Below, piece after piece: positions 54,906 through 64,000 of a stretch of DNA of 64,000 nucleotides (positions are counted from its first letter, which is position 1; every line of letters starts with the position of its first letter). The stretch is from Spongilla lacustris. Taxonomy: Eukaryota > Porifera > Demospongiae > Spongillida > Spongillidae. The notes below the pieces were generated by a model. The model saw nothing but the letters and a program-made list of their open reading frames with translations. It was not told the DNA's origin and did not search any database. A program made the translations under genes and the position numbers. The stretch is taken from positions 2,224,171-2,288,170 of the forward strand of contig OX442425.1 in NCBI GenBank assembly GCA_949361645.1. Direction: 5' to 3'.

Positions 54906-57683
54906 AAATGGCACTTACATGTTTTGCTACGTGTACCTCAACAATGTAAAGCACTACATGTAGTTCCCAGCTGTAGGGGGTTTATTCTTTTTTTTTTCTT
55001 CCAAAAAGCTCTCTGCTTGTGTATATAAACCAACCACGGGTGCAGACCACCCGCAATCAGTACCGATAGGGCTGGTAAATATATTCACCACTAACAGCAT
55101 GGGCTTCACTTCCACCCCAGATAAAATAACTCTGTACATGCCTCGGTACATGCACAAACATTTAGTTCAGATCTACAACACAAAATGTGTTCAAAACGTA
55201 TACATGTACACTCTACAAACGGAGGCTGCTTCAGTGGTGCATGGTGTTCCCATTTGTCCAATGCGGGCTGGTAGCTCCATTGGTAGTTGATGGTTCCCCT
55301 GACAGAGTAAGTCCACTTGTAGTGTGGGGGTTAATGACCAGTTTCACAGGTCTCCAGGGGGTTAATGGTTTCACAGGTAGTTCCATTTGCCTTGAGGAGC
55401 TGGTGGTTGTACTGTGTGGATAGGGGGCCATTGTGGCTGGCCCCAGTGTTTGGGGCCTGCACCATGTAAGTCCACATGCAGTGAGGGCTAATGGCTCCAT
55501 TGCATGTGTGGTTCCACTCCTCAAGATGGGGTCTGGTTTTGTGAGGACCGGTAATGTGGCAGCTGGTGGCTCTACTAGTAGCAGTGTGTAGGCATTAAAT
55601 GTAAGTTCACTTGTCTTGTGCGGCTGTTAAGTTCACTTGCAGTTATGGGGGATGGTGGTTCTAATGTGTGAGAATGGCTCCAGTGGTCCCATTGGCCCCT
55701 TGAACCTGCGGTAAATGTTCATGGGTATGGTGCACTTGTAATGATACGGCTGGTAATCTTGGCTGATGAAACATGCAGTGAAGGATAGGTACATGTAGTG
55801 GGAGGTACTCCTGCTAAGTGAGGGCTAATGGTTCCATGGATAGCGGGGGGCTCCAGTTCATGGTTCCCCTAATATTGTGGGGGTACCAATTCCAATTCCA
55901 CTGTTGTGAGTTTCCACCAGCATGATTATTCTGGGAGCCCCAATGACCCTAGGGTGTTTGGCAGCTGGTGGCTCCTTTGCTGACAGACCGATAACCGCTG
56001 GTGCTAACCGGACCTGCAGTGTGGGGCTATTAAGTTCCCTTGCATTCATGATTCCAATGATACTGTCCGCTTGCAGTGAGGGAGCTGACGCCATTGGTCC
56101 CTGGGCCGTATGTTGACTCAACGTGCAGTGAAGGATAGGTAGTGCAAGGCAGGAGGCCTAATGGTTCCATTGGTAGTTTTTGGAGAGGGGCAGGTCTGGT
56201 GTACGCACAGTACATGTAGTTCATGGGTTGTAGTGTGAGGGTTGGCATCTCCACTGGCATCATATACCTACTGACCCCAGCTTGTGTGGGCACCCCTGCT
56301 GGCATTGACCAAATGCAGGGTCTGGTAACCCCATCTGTAACAGAGCTGGTGGCTCCACTACTTGCAGTGTGGAGGCATTTACATTTAATGGAAATTCACT
56401 TGCATCGTGTGGTTGTTGAGTTCACTTGCAGTGATCAATGGGGGATGGTGGTTTTGATGTGTGACCATTGGCCCCTTGAACTTGCATTGAATGGTCACTG
56501 GTATGGACTGCACTTGTAGTGAGAAGGCTGAGAAGGCTGCTGAAACTTGCAGTGAAGGATAGGTAGTGGGAGATAGGGTGTCATATGTGGGGGCTGCTAA
56601 GTGAGGGTGAATGGTTCCATAGATAGTGGGGGCATGTGTGGCTCCAGTTCGTGGCTCCCTAAAATTGTGCGAGGTGCCATTTCCACTTGCAGTGTGAGGC
56701 CTGACGCCTCCATGCACCAGTATGCATTATTGTGGGACCCCCCAATGACCCCGGGGAGTTTAGCAGCTGGTGGCTTCCCTGCTGGCAGTCTGATAACTCC
56801 ATCTGGAATATGGCTCCACTGCATGGTGCTAACTGGAATGCAGTGTGGGCTTTTAAGTTCATGTGCATTAATAGTTACAATGTTACTGTCTGCTTGCAGT
56901 GAGGGAGCTGACCCCATTTGTCCCTGGGCCGTTGACTCTACCTGCAGTGAAGGACAGGTCAGTGGGCAGGAGGGCCGTGGGGGCTGGTCCCAGTTTGTGG
57001 GGCACTTGCAGTGAAAGGGCGGGTGTACGTTCAGTGCATATGTAGTTCGTGGCTTCCCCTAAAATTTGGGGACTGCTTAATTGCTTGTAATGTTACGGCT
57101 GGCATCTCCATTGGCATCATACCTACATTGTATTGACCCCAGCTTGTGTGGGCACCCCTGCTGGCAGTGCAGGATCTAGTAACCCTATCTGTAAGAGAGA
57201 TGGTGGCTCCAGTACTTGCAGTGTGCGGGAGGTATTAAATGTTAGTTCACTTGTATCATGTGGCTATTAAGTTCCCTTGCATTAATGGGTCCAATGATAC
57301 TGTCCACTTGCAGCGGTGAGGGAGCTGACCCCATTGGTCCAGGTGGCTGGTCTCAGTGTGTGGAGCACTTGCAGTGAGGGCTTATGGTTCCACTGTTTGG
57401 AGAAGGGCGGGTGTACGTACAGTACTTTATGGGGACTACTTGTAGTGTGAGGGCGGCATCTCCACTGGCATCTTACTTGTACTGTGGAGGCTGACCCCAT
57501 TGGTTAGTTGGTAGCTCCTGTGTAGGGTCTGATATGGGCGGGTGGTTCCATAGGTAGTGCGGGTTGGTGGCTCTGCATTGCATCTGTTGGTTTTGCAGGG
57601 CTGCTGTCTGGACTTGCAATGTAGTAGTGAGGGCCCATATGTGGGGGGCGGGGCCGGTGGCGCTTTAGTGATTTAGCGGCTGT

Positions 57684-57851
57684 TTACTTCCGACAACCAC
57701 CATCGTCAGTGGTATGACCGCCGTCACTACCGTTCTCGATCTCCCCATCCTCATCGAATGTATCTTGAATATCGATCGTCGTATCCGTACCGGCTCGAAC
57801 TCGTCCGCCGATTGAACCTCTTACGAGCTTGTCTTCAGTGGACGTCGCCAT
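57684..57851 (-). CDS. Small acidic ORF, right arm copy
   Basis: 55 codons from ATG 57851-57849, identical in plan to 51098-51253. It differs by Met-to-Thr after VRAG and by an in-frame insertion giving GGHTT before DDGGC. Both copies point toward the palindrome centre. Confidence 0.45.
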   Translation of the reverse strand: MATSTEDKLVRGSIGGRVRAGTDTTIDIQDTFDEDGEIENGSDGGHTTDDGGCRK

Positions 57852-58420
57852 GCATATCGTTTATCTACACAGAAGATAACGAATATCAACTGTGACAGGG
57901 ACGATAGATTAAATACTTACCCAGCTAGCTAGCTAGCGCAGTATATATAGGTGTGGCTATAAGTTATCCAAGTCTCAGCCCACAGGAAGTAGTTGCATAT
58001 TCATGCAATTTGGTATGGAAGCGGTTCAAGCACGTACAACGGCGCGATTCGAGCGGGAAACGTGTACCAACTTTGCGCCGCTGTATCTCCGTAACGGATG
58101 ACATAAAAATTAACGAACAGAACAAATCGATAGGTATAGGACCTCTCTACCTACAAACCGAATTTGAAGCGAATTCATTACTCCTACCTAAAGTTATGGC
58201 GGGTTTGAACCCGGTGGGGTATCGAACATTGCAATACTGGCACGGAGCAAGTGCAAGGCCCCAAAATGTATTTTACCATAGAGAAATGGTGTAGTATGCA
58301 GTGTTGAAAATAGGAAGTTAATATCATTTATCGTTCGGGAGTTATAGCGATTCAAACACGAGGCATTTTTATAACTTTATATTTATATATGCGAAGTATC
58401 ATTTTCTCGGAAACTGTCCC

Positions 58421-59383
58421 AAATAATGCTATTATATTAAGCTTTTCTACATTCAATTCCGTACTGGATACGATATGTGCGCACTGTCGAGACGTGTTAT
58501 TTTCCTGCCTACTAAGGCCACGACGAATCGATTAGTCGTTTCACGGATTCCCGATAAGGCGTCGGGTGTGCGGCGGCGGCAAAAAAAAAAAAAAAAAAAA
58601 AAAAGTGAATATAATTCTGCGGCGGGCTGATAACAAACTCATTTCCGAGTTTCCCCAATGCAAAGGGGTGTATCCAGTTCTCGAACAGGCAGCATTCTGA
58701 TCGTTGAGTACACTGAAACGGCAGCCAAATAGCTGACAAACATGGATTGGTACAATTTGAACGGGGTCTATAAAGAGATCTGAGACGTCGTCTTCACGAC
58801 AGTCGATCGTGACACTGCCATTAAGCGATCTGACAAATTTCCGAATATCTCCTTCCATTGGCATTTTACTATACGCCGAGGGAATACAACGTCTCGTCCA
58901 TTGGCACAAACTTTTAAGTACATGTGCAACTTCCAGTCACGTGCTCAACGGCTTTGAATTTAATTTTAATTTTTATTTTTGGTTTCGGTCGGCGGAGTCC
59001 GTGAAACGAAAAATCAAATCGTCATGGCCTAACTCCGTGCAGGTAACGGTCATATTATGGCTTACTTTGAAACGCTCAAACGGCAATTCAATTTTTCTCG
59101 AAAAAACGCCTGACTGTTGGGCATGAAACTTACCTTTCCGTAAAGAGGAAACATTGCACATTCTATACGTGTATAGTTCATGCTTAGTCACATTTTCTGG
59201 TGAGAGAACAAAACGGTTGTTTAGTCATGAATAATTGAAGTCACGTGAATGAACAGTACGGCAATGGATATTCCGCAATGCCAAAGTACACCTCTTATGC
59301 AGCGTATGTGGAGACAGATTTTAAAAAACCTCTGCTGGTCATCAAGAGACAACATATAGCAGTGCTACCTTTTTAGTGGAGCT
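58421..59383. other. Spacer with unrecognised minus-strand frames
   Basis: A 122-codon minus frame (58909-58541) begins MCQWTRRCIPSAYSK and contains DIRKFVRSLNGSVTIDC, faintly like the start of a ubiquitin-like fold. It then runs into a poly-A/T tract at 58581-58604. No confident gene. Confidence 0.35.
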
Positions 59384-59690
59384 TAGTTGGGCGTAGCCCG
59401 ACCTTCGCGTACTGCGGAAGGTCGGGTACCAAACCCCTCACAGTTTTTGTACAGGCGTATTATGCAATACGTCAATGAGTGGTGGCGTGTTATACAATCG
59501 GTATCAATGAATAATTGTGTAAAGGATGTCTAAATCAGATTGGCTTTACTACCAGCTGCCGCAGAATGTATTTATTGGGCTCCTGCATTCTGATTGGACT
59601 GCGATCCCCGTTGCAGCTTGTACAAAAACTGTGCGGGTTTGGTACCCGACCTTCCGCCAATACGCGAAGGTCGGGCTACAGGACATTTTC
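59384..59690. mobile_element. MITE with GTAGCCCGACCTTCGCG ends
   Basis: The left arm (TGGGCGTAGCCCGACCTTCG ... GGTACCAAACC) and right arm (GGTTTGGTACCCGACCTTCC ... GGTCGGGCTAC) are complementary, and each arm folds into its own CCGACCTT/AAGGTCGG hairpin. A related copy starts at 63921. Confidence 0.85.
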
Positions 59691-60130
59691 AAATCGAAAA
59701 TGGTAAAGCTATACAATGGACCTTTTGCCTTGTGACGTCACAAATTAATTGGTTGTGTTTGACACAACACACGGCTGTTACAATTGGACAAAAAGGGTCA
59801 TAATTATAGAGCACAGGAAGAAGATTAACGGTTCAACAACCGCTTTCCCTTTACAAGCTCATTAAAGTTTCAACTTAAGGTTTCCGCAGCCAATCGATCT
59901 AATGCAAATAAAATTGCAACAAACGGTAACTAGAACTTGTCTTCTTATTAGATTTAGCCTCACGCATCCATTAGCCTCGAGTGGCGCACTGCATTTCGTT
60001 CCGCGCATAAGATGGTACTTTTTAGGGGGGAAAAATAGCATAAAATCACGACTGTGTAGCTTTTTTTCCGCCCTTATAAGTGCTGTCGGTAAAAAAACAG
60101 CTTATAGTGGTATCTTTGCCAGGTAAGAAT

Positions 60131-60448
60131 ATGTTTTCAGTCCGTGGTGCCGCGTCTCCTACGCCCTGCTATAATTATTTGAACACACATACCCAAATTA
60201 TGAATAACGCGCACCACAAGAATGGAAGTGCAGCACTAGATGATCTGTGCCGAGTGTGCGGGGGCATATTGCATAGAGGGATCAAAGCAAAGGGGAGAGC
60301 AGTAAAACCAGAGCCACCATACAGCTGTATCTCCTATGCTGACAGGTTTCTGGTGGCTTTTAACATTGTTGATACACCTGAGATCCACCCCCAAATGTGC
60401 ACCTTGTGCTTAATTAAAGCTCACGTGTTCTTGTGGCAAAAGAGCTGA
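60131..60448 (+). pseudogene. RAG1 N-terminal-like zinc-binding exon (N-RAG-TP type)
   Basis: 105 codons from ATG 60131 (an in-frame ATG also lies at 60200). The conserved part is DDLCRVCGGIL, then RFLVAFNIVDTPEIHPQMC and TLC. In RAG1 the same block is LCRICG...I-x-x-VF-x-IDV...IHP-x-x-FCHNC, and related sequences occur in invertebrate mobile genes. Here the first CxxC and the IHP..C..C pattern are kept, but FCHNCW is changed and a stop follows within 12 residues, so it is probably broken or lacks its next exon. A donor-like CAG|GTAAGA lies just before the ATG. Function in mobile elements is unproven. Confidence 0.6.
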
Positions 60449-60611
60449 AGAATCACTTCAAGTGCCATGTTCAGTTATACATGCACTTGTAAGGTTGCAA
60501 ATGGTTTCTTTTTTAAAAGTATCCCTCACTTTATGCAACTTCATACATGTATGGGTACAGCAACAGATGGTACAGCTCACCACAGACAACCATAAAACTG
60601 AAATGATCACC

Positions 60612-61205
60612 CCATGGCATTGGATGGGTGTGTGTGCATGGGGGACATTGGATGAGTGTACATGGGGCATTGGATGGGTGTGTGTGCACGGGGGACATTG
60701 GATGAGTGTACATGGGGCATTGGATGGGTGTGTGTGCATGGGGGACATTGGATGAGTGTACATAGGGGCATTGGATGGGTACATGTGCATTGAAGGCATT
60801 GGATGGGTGCACATGGGGGGGGGGGGGGGGGGGGGGCATTGGATGGGTGTACATGGGGGGCATTGGATGGGTGTACATGGGGACATTGGATGGGTGTACA
60901 TAGAGGGGGCATTGGATGGGTGTACGTGGGGGCATTGGATGGGTGTACATAGAGGGGGCATTGGATGGGTGTACATGGAGGGCATTGGATGGGTGTGCAT
61001 GGGGGGCATTGGATGGGTGTACATGGGGGGCATTGGATGGGTGTGCATGGGGGGCATTGGACGGGTGTACATGGGGGGCATTGGATGGGTGTACATGGGG
61101 GGGGGGGGGGGCATTGGATGGGTGTACATGACCCATGTGGGGCATTCGATGGGTGTGTGTGATGGGGGACATTGGATGGGTGTGCATGGGGGGGCATTGG
61201 ATGAG
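60612..61205. repeat. ~22-24-bp minisatellite, GGCATTGGATGGGTGTACAT
   Basis: About 25 variable units, with G22 (60815-60836) and G13-like runs inside. Pro/His-rich minus-strand frames of 230-317 codons come from it. Confidence 0.95.
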
Positions 61206-62105
61206 TGAACATAGAGCATGGTTGTACAATAACATGTGGCGCCAACTTCATGGACCATGGTTCCAGTAAAACCCCAGCAGGCCTTGTTTCCAATACCACA
61301 GGCCTTGGCTCCACTCAGACCACATTGCTTGAATACCATATGCAGGAATGGATAGGCCATATTCGAACGGCCCGGGCTGTGTCTTTTCATAACAGCCTTG
61401 GTTGGGTTCATCCCTGGCCCCGTTGCAGGAGGGTTTCACCTAGTATGCATCCAGAGTGCAATCTATCTTTACCAATGCATAGACAAATAGCCAATACACT
61501 GTACAGAATATGGTGTCGCGGGTGATAGCGCTAAAAATAGCAATATTCTGAAGGCTCACAACTTCTAGTAGAATACGCGGCACCACGAGATGACATTGGA
61601 AAATATAGAAACAACCTACCGGCTTTACACTGTTAAAATTTCAAGGTATTTTATAAGGGCGGAAACTTTACCAGGGCAACGTTTATCCTCCTAGGTCGAG
61701 AATCACCCCGTGGATTTGCAAGCTAATGCCACATCCAGGATTGAACGATAGCGCCAGAGATGCACATCATTAATACCAGTAGACATTGTAGAAACTGTAC
61801 ATAGACAACGCCGGCACTGTATCGAAACGGTCTGTACAAAAAGGTCCATCCACAAGAACAGATGTGTTGCTAGGGTCGTAATTAGGTCCATTGCTATGAA
61901 AAAATTTCGTATCAAGGAGCGTAGCCTTTTTGTCCAAGGTTTCAATGTAATGAAACAGCCGTGAACATAAGTCCTTATAGGAACTTCACGAAGAAACACA
62001 GCAAGTACGAAATTAATGGTAAGTGAATGCCTGACTATATTCCAAAATGAAGTACCTTCGCCAGTTACGGTGCAAGTGTTACAGCGCTCACAAGTTACCG
62101 GAAGT

Positions 62106-62107
<2 letters not shown>
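61206..62107. other. Spacer, no gene recognised
   Basis: A minus-strand frame at 62239-61703 is long only because a poly-C tract stays open. TGAAACAGCCGTG near 61955 resembles the tip of the 5588-7713 transposon. Confidence 0.45.

Positions 62108-62136
<29 letters not shown>
62108..62136. repeat. Poly-C tract, 29 bp
   Basis: A homopolymer followed by AAAAAAAAA. Confidence 0.97.
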
Positions 62137-62138
<2 letters not shown>

Positions 62139-62559
62139 AAAAAAATCGAAAAGCGCGACTGCGCGTGTCTCATTAGCAACTTCCGCAATGTTTCGCTGCT
62201 TAAAAATCCCTTACAGAGCTCCATCGTGAAATACAACAAAAATGAAACGTGTGATAAATTACTTCTTAATGAAAATTTAAAAGGAAAAGCATGTAGGAGC
62301 TATGATGGTGAAGTTATACCATTTTATAAGTTGCCCCCCCAAAATTCATGCGTGACCAGTACATGTACATGCAAGGTAAACATATTCACATGACCTCATA
62401 GATCTAATTATACATGCACATACATGTATTTCAGGAAGCCATACATGTGTACACTCATGGATCCACTTTTAAAACAGGCAAGAACACCAGGGCGACCACC
62501 AGGCATCAGGATAAGTGCTTTGCTTCTTCATATAAAGATCATTCCACCTCCAAAGATCA

Positions 62560-63250
62560 TGTGTGGCCTGCAGAGCACCTGCAGAGCACACGCTAATTAT
62601 AAGTAGGCAAGGCCTGCAGAACATATACACCCAGTCATGGGCGTCCCCAGGGTTGGGGCAGGGGGGGCCATTCCCCCCCCCCCCCCCCCCCCCCTTCGGG
62701 ACTGAATGGCACCCTTGTAATAAAAGTTAACATACATTGCCCCCCCCCCCCCCCCCCCCCCACTGATTGAATGGGCCAAAAGGGGACAGCACAACCCTTT
62801 TCCCTGGTTGAACTGTGCCAAAGCAGACAGCAACCCCCCTCCCCCCCTGTGGTTGAACTGCGCCAAAGCAGACAGCAACCCCCTCCCCCCCCCCCCCCCC
62901 CCCCCCCCCACTGGTTGAATCAGCCGAAAGCGGACAACATATTCGCGGCTATCAAGCTATCAAATGGCACCCCCTTGCCCTATCCTGGCCCCGCTCCCCC
63001 TTCCAGAAAAGCTGGGGGCGCCCATGCCAGTAGACTAGGTCTTCAGAGCATAGACCCAGTAGGCAAGGCCTTCAGAGCACACACCTAGTAGCCAAGGCCT
63101 GCAGAGCACACACCTAGTAGGCAAGGCCTGCAGAGCACACATCCAGTTGGCAAGGCCTGTAGAGACACTTGGCTTGCAGAGCAAAAACCCAGCATAGCAC
63201 ACACCTAGTAGGCAAGGCCTGTATAGCATACATGGTCCAGTAGGCAATTT
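62560..63250. repeat. ~31-bp minisatellite interrupted by a transposon
   Basis: Units with AGGCAAGGCCTGCAGAGCAC occur at 62570-62635 and 63030-63250. The 62636-63026 element splits the array. Confidence 0.85.
62636..63026. mobile_element. Short DNA element with CATGGGCG ends and C runs
   Basis: The ends CATGGGCGTCCCCAG and CTGGGGGCGCCCATG are flanked by CCAGT on both sides (62631-62635 and 63027-63031). Three poly-C runs of 22-25 bp (62673, 62740, 62885) lie inside, with internal repeats of GACAGCAACCCCC. Confidence 0.75.
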
Positions 63251-63380
63251 AAGGCCTGCTGGCTATGGCATTCCTCATCTTTTACAGCCACTGACTTTAG
63301 TGCGAGTGACAAAGGCCCAAACCTTTATTGTTATTTTTATCGTCTTTCATTGCAGGCATTGCAATACAACAATTTTTTTT

Positions 63381-63554
63381 AGCTACTCCGACTTTGCTTT
63401 CCCTGGAACAAAGAGGACAATTAAAATGCATATACTGGAAATGCACATAATCGAGTGGATGAGTACATACAATGCTGGTCCTATTGCTGGACTTGGGCTA
63501 ATGGGAGAACAAGGCATTGAAGCCATACATGCCCATTTCAAACAAGTTGTATAG
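63381..63554 (+). pseudogene. C-terminal exon of an invertebrate mobile-gene family
   Basis: After TTTTTTTAG the plus strand reads FPGTKRTIKMHILEMHIIEW and GLGLMGEQGIEAIHAHF, ending VV then TAG. A K-x-H-x-L-E-x-H-x-x-x-W ... G-x-GEQG-x-E-x-IH pattern is, to my knowledge, found at the C-terminus of multicopy invertebrate genes that start with a RAG1-like zinc block. It would be the 3' partner of the 60131-60448 exon. The usual residues after IHA-x-F are missing. Confidence 0.5.
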
Positions 63555-63654
63555 GATGTATGGCTGTATGGCAAAGTGCAGTGGCTAAAATGCATCATGC
63601 AAGAGCATCACTGTGATCTGAGTGTGTGTCCTACAATACTCTTAATGCCCTTGA

Positions 63655-63785
63655 GATTTGCACAGCGCACTAGTTGAGGTTTGCACCCAGCACTAATTGA
63701 GGTTTCACCCAGCACTAATTGAGGTTTGCACCCAGCACTAATTGAGGTTTGCACCCCACACTAGTTGAGGTTTGCACAGCGCACT
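63655..63785. repeat. 23-bp minisatellite
   Basis: Five to six units of TTGAGGTTTGCACCCAGCAC then TAA. Confidence 0.93.
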
Positions 63786-63920
63786 GATATACGCAAACTA
63801 TGGGATGGCGAATTGCTTGGTTACGTCACTAAAACGGCTATTAACAAACAGTTCGAAGCTCTAATGTTCTCATGCTGCACCGAAACGATCCAGAGGTCTT
63901 TCGTTGCCTCTAATATACTA

Positions 63921-64000
63921 GTTGGGCGTAGCCTGACCTTCGCGTTTTGGCGGAAGGTCGGGTATCTAACCAAGCCTATACCAGGTACACATACCCGACC
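63921..64000. mobile_element. Second copy of the CCGACCTTCGCG MITE, cut by window end
   Basis: AGTTGGGCGTAGCCTGACCT and GGCGGAAGGTCGGGTA match the left arm of the 59384-59690 element. Confidence 0.75.

Larger units (their letters stand above)
50529..58420. mobile_element. 7.9-kb giant palindromic (foldback) element
   Basis: The tips GGGACAGTTTCCGAGAAAAT (left) and its complement (right) are the start of two arms that pair through their whole length and meet near 54858 (CCACCAACTTAACTTGTGTGG). AAAT flanks both tips and may be a 4-bp target duplication. By eye the arms agree closely; the same small ORF opens each arm about 570 bp from the tip. The rest of each arm is a degenerate array built of words such as CACTGCAAGT, AGCCCTCAC and GGAGCCACCAGC. 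The left arm is about 760 bp longer, explained by one deletion on the right. No transposase was recognised. Confidence 0.9.

Noticed and set aside
60458..61411. 317-codon Pro/His-rich minus-strand ORF
   Set aside because: Runs through the GGCATTGGATGGGTGTACAT minisatellite and poly-G tracts.
61703..62239. 178-codon minus-strand ORF
   Set aside because: Crosses a 29-bp C run, with no recognisable domain on either side; kept only as spacer.

Overview
The window looks like nuclear DNA of an intron-rich metazoan, most likely a marine invertebrate. A sponge is my best guess, with low confidence. The guess rests on two things: the decayed reverse transcriptases belong to families I associate with sponges and cnidarians, and the RAG1-N-terminus-like exon belongs to a lineage of invertebrate mobile genes. 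No bacterial gene organisation, rRNA or tRNA gene was found.

Layout. 1-721 (minus) is the 5' part of an arginase gene cut by the window edge. Upstream of it lies an 822-bp perfect GGGA array. 3.2-10.9 kb is a block of satellite-like repeats into which several DNA transposons have inserted; two insertions can be read against uninterrupted copies of the same repeat. 10.85-19.25 kb is a graveyard of 5'-truncated non-LTR retroelement ends, nearly all on the minus strand and from two related families with RT thumb and restriction-like-endonuclease-like C-termini. 19.3-26 kb is a cluster of DNA transposons, including a hAT element with an exact 8-bp target duplication and a Harbinger-like fragment.

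26.7-49.0 kb is one large plus-strand gene. I assembled 21 exons with consistent splice sites and phases that give an uninterrupted 973-residue shootin-1-like protein: coiled coils, an acidic octapeptide repeat, an FH1-like polyproline exon, two WH2-like motifs, and a low-complexity tail. Its introns carry at least nine minisatellites and three foldback elements, and some of these abut splice sites.

50.5-58.4 kb is a 7.9-kb giant palindrome. Its two arms diverge slightly, each carries a small intact acidic ORF, and one arm has lost about 760 bp between short direct repeats. Its tips match a foldback family also present in a shootin intron. 58.4-64 kb holds small foldback elements, minisatellites and two plus-strand exon-like pieces: a RAG1-N-terminal-like zinc-binding segment and a C-terminal segment with a GEQG-x-E-x-IH-type motif. 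They may belong to one broken mobile gene.

Arginase and the shootin-like gene are the only two clear host genes. Nothing suggests that they work together. Most of the window is repeat and transposon sequence.
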